From: CAIRYW01 sp041665985
GTDB taxonomy: Bacteria; Patescibacteriota; Minisyncoccia; Phycocordibacterales; CAIRYW01
Direction of reading: 5' to 3'
Assembly: GCA_041665985.1 (NCBI GenBank)
Contig: JBAYHV010000010.1
Coordinates: 1-24,883, forward strand
Length of the DNA stretch: 24,883 bases
Shown: one piece after another, positions 20,311 through 24,883 of the stretch
Layout of the letters: each line of letters starts with the position of its first letter
Numbering within the stretch: position 1 is the first letter of the stretch
Translations under genes and position numbers: made by a program
Notes under the pieces: generated by a model
Told to the model about the DNA's origin: nothing
The model's database searches: none
The model's input: the letters and a program-made list of their open reading frames with translations, nothing else

Positions 20311-21030
20311 ATGAACATAATTGAAGTAAAAGATCTTAAAAAATCTTATTACGATAGTGAAGAGCCAACACATGCTTTGTGCGGAGTAACTTTTTCTATA
20401 CGAAAAGGGGAGTTCGTTGCGATCATGGGTCCGTCTGGAAGTGGCAAATCAACTCTTCTTCATTTGTTGGGATTACTAGATATTGCTACGAGCGGAGAAT
20501 ATATTTTCGATGGCAAAAAAATTTCTAGTTATTCAGGTGATGAATTGGCGTTGCTTCGAAATAAAAAAGTTGGCTTTGTTTTTCAAGCTTTTAATTTACT
20601 TGCTCGTACTAGTGTTTTAGAAAATGTTAAATTACCACTCAGTTATTCTGATGTTCCCGAAAGTGAGTGGGATAAAAAAGCCAGAGCAGCTGTTATTGCA
20701 GTAGGTTTGGGTGAAAGAATGAGTCATCAACCGTCAGAACTTTCGGGCGGCGAAAAACAAAGAGTGGCTATTGCACGGGCGCTTGTAAATGATCCAGATG
20801 TAATTTTTGCAGATGAGCCAACAGGAAATCTAGATTCGAAATCTGGAAAAAATGTTATGTCTATAATTCAGAGATTAAATGAAGAAGAAGGAAAAACAAT
20901 AATTTTAATTACTCACGAAACTTCAACAGCCGAACATGCCGAAAGAATTATTCGTCTTGTAGACGGAGTCATCAGTACTGATGAAAAAGTTAAGAAGCGT
21001 TTATCTGTTAATGATGAGTTTTTGAAATAA
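20311..21030 (+). CDS. ABC transporter ATP-binding protein, MacB/LolD type
   Basis: 239 residues from ATG 20311; the frame is open to a TTG at 20293, but the ATG fits the family start. Walker A GPSGSGKST (40-48), Q-loop Q92, signature LSGGEKQ (144-150), Walker B VIFADEP (D168, E169) and switch H202 are all intact. The GNLDSKSG after Walker B is typical of the MacB/LolD group. It powers the two permeases that follow after 22 nt. Confidence 0.94.
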   Translation: MNIIEVKDLKKSYYDSEEPTHALCGVTFSIRKGEFVAIMGPSGSGKSTLLHLLGLLDIATSGEYIFDGKKISSYSGDELALLRNKKVGFVFQAFNLLARTSVLENVKLPLSYSDVPESEWDKKARAAVIAVGLGERMSHQPSELSGGEKQRVAIARALVNDPDVIFADEPTGNLDSKSGKNVMSIIQRLNEEEGKTIILITHETSTAEHAERIIRLVDGVISTDEKVKKRLSVNDEFLK

Positions 21031-21052
21031 ATAGAAAACATCGCAAAAATAA

Positions 21053-22291
21053 ATGACCTCTAAACATATATTAAAAACAGCCTTGGTCGGACTTCGAACA
21101 AATCGCTCAAGATCTTTTCTTACAATACTCGGAATTGTAATTGGAATTACAGCTATTATGTTGGTAATTTCTTTAGGAGCAGGAGCTCAAAATTTGATCC
21201 TCAGCCAAGTTCAAGGACTGGGAACAAATACAATTGCTGTTATTCCTGGACGCGAGCCGACAGGTCCATCAGATGTTAGTGCTTTGTATAGTGATTCACT
21301 AAAATTAAAGGATGTTGTAGCACTACAAAATAAAGCTAATGTTCCAGACCTAAAAGTTATTATGCCAACAGTTTTTGGAGCAGGAACAGCTTCTTATGGT
21401 TCGGATGTTTATCAAGTAACAATTTTTGGAGCAACAGAATATATTGCTGATATTTTTGATATGCATCCAAACAATGGAGATTTTTTTACAAAAGATGACG
21501 TTTTATCAAGAGGAGATGTGGCGGTGATCGGATCAAAAGTAGTTGATCATCTTTTTGGAAATGACAATCCGATCGGTCAAAAAATAAAAGTTAAAGGGAA
21601 AAATTTCAAAGTAGTGGCAACTCTTCCTCCAACAGGTGGTGGATCACTTTTTAATTTTGACAGTATGATCTTGATGCCATATACAACAGCTCAAGATTAT
21701 TTGCTCGGCATAAAATATTTCAATCGAATCATTATACAAACTCAAAATGATTCTCAAGTTCCTTCTGCATCGGCAGATATCACGCAAACTTTAAGAGAAT
21801 CTCACAATATTACTGATCCGACTAAAGATGATTTTACTGTTCAGACTCAGCAAGATCTGGCTAATCGTCTTTCAACAATTACTTCGGCTTTGACTTGGTT
21901 TTTGGTAGCTGTGGCTTCTATTGCTCTTTTTGTAGGAGGCGTTGGAATTATGAATATTATGCTTGTTTCAGTAACAGAAAGAACTCGGGAAATTGGTTTG
22001 CGAAAAGCGCTTGGGGCAACTAACAGAGATATTTTGACGCAATTTTTACTTGAGGCAGTTTTACTTACGGCCATTGGCGGAATTGTTGGAATTATTTTAG
22101 GAGCAGTTTTATCTTTTGCGATTGCTGTTGGATTGTCGCGATGGCTTAATTTAAATTGGCAGTTTGTTTTTCCTTGGAGTGGGGCAGCTATGGGACTTGG
22201 AGTTTCTGCTTTGATCGGTCTTGTTTTTGGAGGATATCCTGCAGGTCAGGCTTCTAAAAAAAGTCCGATCGAGGCGCTTCGATATGAATAA
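21053..22291 (+). CDS. MacB-like ABC permease, first paralog
   Basis: 412 residues with the four-helix MacB topology: one helix at about 21-43 (FLTILGIVIGITAIMLVISL), an extracytoplasmic domain (about 50-270), and three C-terminal FtsX-type helices (about 280-400) ending in KSPIEALRYE. The coupling segment TERTREIGLRKALGAT contacts the ATPase. MacB works as a mechanotransmitter that drives export of peptides, toxins or lipoproteins. The ATPase is encoded separately, unlike E. coli MacB. The next gene is a close paralog. Confidence 0.92.
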   Translation: MTSKHILKTALVGLRTNRSRSFLTILGIVIGITAIMLVISLGAGAQNLILSQVQGLGTNTIAVIPGREPTGPSDVSALYSDSLKLKDVVALQNKANVPDLKVIMPTVFGAGTASYGSDVYQVTIFGATEYIADIFDMHPNNGDFFTKDDVLSRGDVAVIGSKVVDHLFGNDNPIGQKIKVKGKNFKVVATLPPTGGGSLFNFDSMILMPYTTAQDYLLGIKYFNRIIIQTQNDSQVPSASADITQTLRESHNITDPTKDDFTVQTQQDLANRLSTITSALTWFLVAVASIALFVGGVGIMNIMLVSVTERTREIGLRKALGATNRDILTQFLLEAVLLTAIGGIVGIILGAVLSFAIAVGLSRWLNLNWQFVFPWSGAAMGLGVSALIGLVFGGYPAGQASKKSPIEALRYE

Positions 22292-22373
22292 ACAACCCCG
22301 AGGAAAGTCCTTTTTCTAAGAGGTATTTTCTCAGAGTTGTAAGTAAGTTTGAATTAATAGTTGAAAAAATAAA

Positions 22374-23612
22374 ATGGTTTTCAAGATTATTTTAAAAACA
22401 GCTTGGATCGGACTGACGACAAATCGCTCAAGATCTTTTCTTACGATACTTGGAATTGTAATTGGCATTACCTCAATTATGCTCGTGATCTCTTTAGGGG
22501 CAGGCGCGCAAGATCTAATTTTGGGACAAGTTCAAGGTCTTGGAACAAATACAATTATAGTTACTCCTGGACGCGAACCAACAAGCCCTTCAGATATCAC
22601 TGAGTTAAATAATGATTCTTTAAAAGTAAAAGATATAGAATTATTGGAAAACAAGGCTAATGTTCCTGACTTGAAAATTCTTATGCCTTTCGTTGGAGGG
22701 GCTGGAACAGCTTCTTTTTCTTCGAATGCTTATCAAGTAATGATCTTAGGTGCGACTGAATCTTTGCCAGAAATTTTTGATCTGCATCCAAATAATGGAA
22801 TTTTTTTTGCAAGTGATGATGTTTTATCAAGAAGGGATGTGGTTGTTATTGGATCAAAAGTTGTTGAACATCTTTTTGAAAACGAAAATCCGATCGGTCA
22901 AAAAATAAAAATTAGGAACAGAAATTTAAAAGTAGTCGCTACTTTACTTCCAACTGGAGGAGGAGCCATTTTCAATTTTGATAGCATGATAATAGTACCC
23001 TACACTACAGCTCAAGATTATTTGATAGGCAACAAATATTTCAATCATTTCATTATTCAAACTCAAACTGGCGACCAAGTTCCAGTTGCTGCAGAAGATA
23101 TAACTAGGACTCTAAGAGAATCTCACAATATTACTGATCCAACTAAAGATGATTTCACTGTTCAAACTCAACAAGATCTAGCAAAGAGACTTTCAACAAT
23201 TACCTCGGCCTTAACTTGGTTTCTTGTTGCTGTTGCTTCCATTGCTCTTTTTGTAGGAGGGGTTGGAATTATGAACATCATGCTTGTTTCAGTAACAGAA
23301 AGAACTCATGAAATAGGACTCAGAAAAGCTGTAGGTGCAACTAACAAGGATATTCTTTCACAATTTTTAATCGAGGCTGTGATCCTTACTGCTATTGGAG
23401 GAATTGTTGGAATTATTTTAGGTATAGTTTTGTCCTTTGGAATTTCTACTGCCTTATCGTACGGACTTGGGGTGAATTGGCAATTTATTTTTCCTTGGAG
23501 CGGGATTGCCCTAGGACTTGGAGTTTCCGCTTTTGTAGGATTTGTTTTTGGAAGTTATCCAGCAAAAAAAGCCGCAGAAAAAAGTCCGATCGAGGCACTG
23601 AGGTATGAGTAA
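22374..23612 (+). CDS. MacB-like ABC permease, second paralog
   Basis: Also 412 residues and collinear with the first permease, so it arose by tandem duplication. From residue 247 to 311 the two differ at one residue only, while the extracytoplasmic domain has changed much more (for example FGAGTASYGSDVYQ against GGAGTASFSSNAYQ). The pair may form a heterodimer with one ATPase dimer, or be used alternatively. The 82-bp gap before it shows no promoter or terminator that I trust. Confidence 0.92.
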   Translation: MVFKIILKTAWIGLTTNRSRSFLTILGIVIGITSIMLVISLGAGAQDLILGQVQGLGTNTIIVTPGREPTSPSDITELNNDSLKVKDIELLENKANVPDLKILMPFVGGAGTASFSSNAYQVMILGATESLPEIFDLHPNNGIFFASDDVLSRRDVVVIGSKVVEHLFENENPIGQKIKIRNRNLKVVATLLPTGGGAIFNFDSMIIVPYTTAQDYLIGNKYFNHFIIQTQTGDQVPVAAEDITRTLRESHNITDPTKDDFTVQTQQDLAKRLSTITSALTWFLVAVASIALFVGGVGIMNIMLVSVTERTHEIGLRKAVGATNKDILSQFLIEAVILTAIGGIVGIILGIVLSFGISTALSYGLGVNWQFIFPWSGIALGLGVSAFVGFVFGSYPAKKAAEKSPIEALRYE

Positions 23613-23658
23613 AATAAATTAAAAAGAGGATTGTTAATTTATAGGACTTTTTCCTAAA

Positions 23659-23667
23659 TGATATAAT
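23659..23667 (+). promoter_or_regulatory. extended -10 promoter upstream of the RAYT gene
   Basis: TG-A-TATAAT (23659-23667), 75 nt before the ATG at 23743. The transcript leader would contain the 23712 palindrome. Confidence 0.5.
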
Positions 23668-23711
23668 TAATTTGTTTAAAAACTAAGATCGGTCGGAAAA
23701 AAACTAATCGT

Positions 23712-23734
23712 ACTTGGGGGTCTGACACCCAAGT
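23712..23734 (+). repeat. RAYT palindrome, upstream copy
   Basis: ACTTGGGGGTC, T, GACACCCAAGT: 11-nt arms with one mismatch. Its exact reverse complement is found inside the RAYT gene at 24240-24262. Confidence 0.9.
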
Positions 23735-23742
23735 AAAACAAA

Positions 23743-24480
23743 ATGGTATATAGAAAATTTTCATTCGCAAATGAGGAAGTTATTCACGCCTTTAATAGAG
23801 GAGTAGACAAGAGAGATATATTTTTAGATAAGTTTGATCTAGAAAGATTTTTTATTAGTATGCTCATGTTTAATTCAATTGCTCCATCTGGAAGTATTTA
23901 TGAAAAGTCTTTTGAACTAGAGCTTATGCAAGAAATCAAACTTGGCGGCAAGGCCGCCAAGTTGGAAAAGTTGATTGATTATTACAACAGTAATTCTGAA
24001 AATCATTTAGTTGAATTTGTTGCGTATTGTCTAAATCCAAATCATTTTCATTTTGTGCTTATACAGAAGGTAGACGGCGGAATTTCTGAGTTTATGAAAA
24101 GAATGGGTGGATATACTTCTTATTTTAATGAAAAGTATAAAAGAACAGGTGGACTTTACGGAGGTAGATTTAAAGCTGTTCAGGTTAAGGATAATGCTCA
24201 ATTACTTCATCTTAGTGCATATGTAAATCTAAATAATCAACTTGGGTGTCAGACCCCCAAGTTGGGGAATAGGTTGAGTAAATCGAGTTGGGGAGAATAT
24301 GTTGGTGGAAATATAGATACAGATAAAAGTAAAAAAGAAAAAGGAATTTGTACGAAAGGAATTATTTTAGAGCAGTTTAGATCGAAGGAAAAGTACAAAG
24401 ATTTTGCTTTGAGTAGTTTGGAAGATATTGTGAAAAGAAAAAGAGAAGAAAAGGAATATGAGGATCTTTTGATGGAGTAA
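23743..24480 (+). CDS. REP-associated tyrosine transposase (RAYT, Y1/HUH, IS200-like)
   Basis: 245 residues. The start HAFNRGVDKRDIF matches the RAYT N-terminus. The HUH motif is H101-F-H103 in NPNHFHFVL, and the catalytic tyrosine is Y160 in SAYVNLNN. These single-Tyr enzymes nick single-stranded DNA at palindromic REP hairpins. Two regions, residues 66-74 (LGGKAAKL) and 166-174 (LGCQTPKL), are encoded by 23-nt palindromes exactly 300 nt apart. They fall in loops: one before the HUH strand and one between the Tyr helix and SSWGEY. All catalytic residues are intact, so it may be active. Confidence 0.9.
   Translation: MVYRKFSFANEEVIHAFNRGVDKRDIFLDKFDLERFFISMLMFNSIAPSGSIYEKSFELELMQEIKLGGKAAKLEKLIDYYNSNSENHLVEFVAYCLNPNHFHFVLIQKVDGGISEFMKRMGGYTSYFNEKYKRTGGLYGGRFKAVQVKDNAQLLHLSAYVNLNNQLGCQTPKLGNRLSKSSWGEYVGGNIDTDKSKKEKGICTKGIILEQFRSKEKYKDFALSSLEDIVKRKREEKEYEDLLME
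23940..23962 (+). repeat. in-gene palindrome 1 (ACTTGGCGGC arms)
   Basis: ACTTGGCGGC, AAG, GCCGCCAAGT: 10-bp perfect arms, 23 nt in total, within the RAYT reading frame. It shares the ACTTGG/CCAAGT ends and the length with the flanking palindromes but has another core. Confidence 0.85.
24240..24262 (-). repeat. in-gene palindrome 2, exact inverse of the upstream copy
   Basis: ACTTGGGTGTC, A, GACCCCCAAGT, the exact reverse complement of 23712-23734, within the RAYT reading frame and in the same codon phase as palindrome 1. Confidence 0.9.
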
Positions 24481-24485
24481 ATTTT

Positions 24486-24508
24486 ACTTGGGGGTCTGAC
24501 CCCCAAGT
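24486..24508 (+). repeat. RAYT palindrome, downstream copy
   Basis: ACTTGGGGGTC, T, GACCCCCAAGT: a perfect palindrome with 11-bp arms, differing from the upstream copy at one base. Confidence 0.9.
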
Positions 24509-24579
24509 TGAAGAAACAGTGAAGATTTTTTTTGTTGCTTTTTCCACTAAATTTATTCATCTCCTACAAATTTTCATGC

Positions 24580-24590
24580 TAAAATATATT
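24580..24590 (+). promoter_or_regulatory. possible -10 region of the surface-protein gene
   Basis: TGC-TAAAAT (24577-24585) is an extended -10 form, and TATATT (24585-24590) overlaps it. With ATG at 24596 either gives a 5' UTR of at most about 4 nt. Confidence 0.45.
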
Positions 24591-24595
24591 GTCAA

Positions 24596-24883
24596 ATGAG
24601 TATTTTTAAAAAACAACTCACATTTTTTTTCGTCATATCTATTTTGTTTTTTTCTGTGTACGCTCCTTCTACTGCTTTTGCAACAAGCGGAGTCCCTTCA
24701 ACCATCTCATACCAAGGACACCTCACAGATTCAGGAGGCAACCTTCTTGGTGGAGCAGGCACACCTTACTACTTCAAATTCTCATTCTGGGATTCATCTA
24801 CAGTAGGATTAGGTACAAAACTCTGGCCAGCAACTTCTCCTTCTTCTGTACCACTAACAGTCAGACAAGGAGTATTCAATGTA
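24596..24883 (+). CDS. secreted surface protein, N-terminal part (3' truncated by window)
   Basis: 96 residues are visible and the frame is still open at the window end. Residues 1-30 form a Sec signal peptide (KKQLTFFFVISILFFSVYAPSTAFA). The mature start has ISYQGHLTDSGGNLLGGAGTPYYFKFSFWD, a motif common at the N-terminus of large Parcubacteria cell-surface proteins, by my recollection. The codons are richer in C (ACC, TTC, CTC, GGC) than in the rest of the window, which may reflect expression level or different origin. Function unknown, probably surface or fibre-like. Confidence 0.75.
   Translation, partial: MSIFKKQLTFFFVISILFFSVYAPSTAFATSGVPSTISYQGHLTDSGGNLLGGAGTPYYFKFSFWDSSTVGLGTKLWPATSPSSVPLTVRQGVFNV

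Larger units (their letters stand above)
23712..24508 (+). mobile_element. RAYT gene bounded by 23-nt palindromes (REP-type unit)
   Basis: The transposase gene lies between the palindromes 23712-23734 and 24486-24508, with copies 9 nt before its ATG and 6 nt after its stop. The whole 797-bp unit has the layout of a REP-associated tyrosine transposase domesticated with its own REP sequences. No IS200-type target-site signature is obvious. Confidence 0.7.

Noticed and set aside
22297..22315. GAGGAAAGTCC, like the start of RNase P RNA conserved region
   Set aside because: The gap has only 82 bp and none of the other conserved RNase P segments.
24249..24560. Minus-strand frame of 103 codons
   Set aside because: It is antisense to the RAYT gene and crosses its palindromes; composition fits a shadow frame.
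1..24883. CRISPR array
   Set aside because: No series of regularly spaced direct repeats was found; repeated sequences are palindromes at irregular distances.
1..24883. Alternative genetic code with TGA as glycine
   Set aside because: Genes such as the one ending at 20212 stop with TGA at the expected end of the family, and no in-frame TGA occurs within conserved genes.

Overview
The window looks like a chromosomal segment of a Candidate Phyla Radiation (Patescibacteria) bacterium, most likely of the Parcubacteria group. The reasons are low GC, a ribosomal protein run that goes straight from S5 to L15 without L30, very compact genes, secreted proteins of a type common in that group, and translation starts preceded by A-rich tracts instead of Shine-Dalgarno sequences. 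TGA acts as a normal stop, so the standard bacterial code fits. This placement is inference; no 16S rRNA is present.

Layout. Positions 1-1248 hold the end of a TPR-like gene and a Gly/Cys-rich secreted protein. Positions 1249-1628 are a 380 bp gap with a terminator, a candidate small RNA with its own terminator, and a large branched inverted-repeat structure directly before rpsN. Positions 1629-7332 are a reduced spc operon: rpsN, rpsH, rplF, rplR, rpsE, rplO, secY, adk, map. The rpmD position is filled by an AT-rich palindromic repeat and the secY-adk gap is fully covered by nested inverted repeats. Positions 7339-11415 hold a large VirD4/TraG-type coupling ATPase, a 59-residue membrane-anchored small protein and a 200-residue ndk. 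Positions 11416-12303 contain no gene but are dense in structured elements, including a promoter-stem-terminator unit that looks like a 120-160 nt structured RNA, and REP-like repeats. Positions 12304-15012 hold a small membrane protein, a beta-CASP ribonuclease and a SLOG/LOG-family protein. A perfect 54 bp bidirectional terminator separates these from the minus-strand infC-rpmI-rplT operon (15134-16381). Then come an orphan small gene, a minus-strand PLD-OB nuclease-like protein, a NUDIX hydrolase, a MacA/MacB-type ABC export operon with two tandem permease paralogs (18677-23612), a REP-associated tyrosine transposase flanked by and containing 23-nt palindromes (23712-24508), and the start of a secreted surface protein.

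How the genes work together. The two ribosomal blocks and SecY are core translation and secretion machinery. The beta-CASP nuclease, ndk, adk, map and NUDIX hydrolase are housekeeping functions. The coupling ATPase, PLD-OB protein, MacAB-like exporter and secreted proteins suggest traffic of nucleic acid or peptides across the envelope, which suits an episymbiotic life style, but nothing in the window proves that they cooperate.

The most interesting signals are outside the genes: candidate structured RNAs and r-protein leaders at 1363-1615, 5625-5840, 11430-11643 and 11707-11863; a recurring promoter layout in which the -10 box sits 6 nt before the ATG (leaderless mRNA); and the RAYT gene carrying two in-frame 23-nt palindromes exactly 300 bp apart, one of them the exact reverse complement of the palindrome upstream of the gene.
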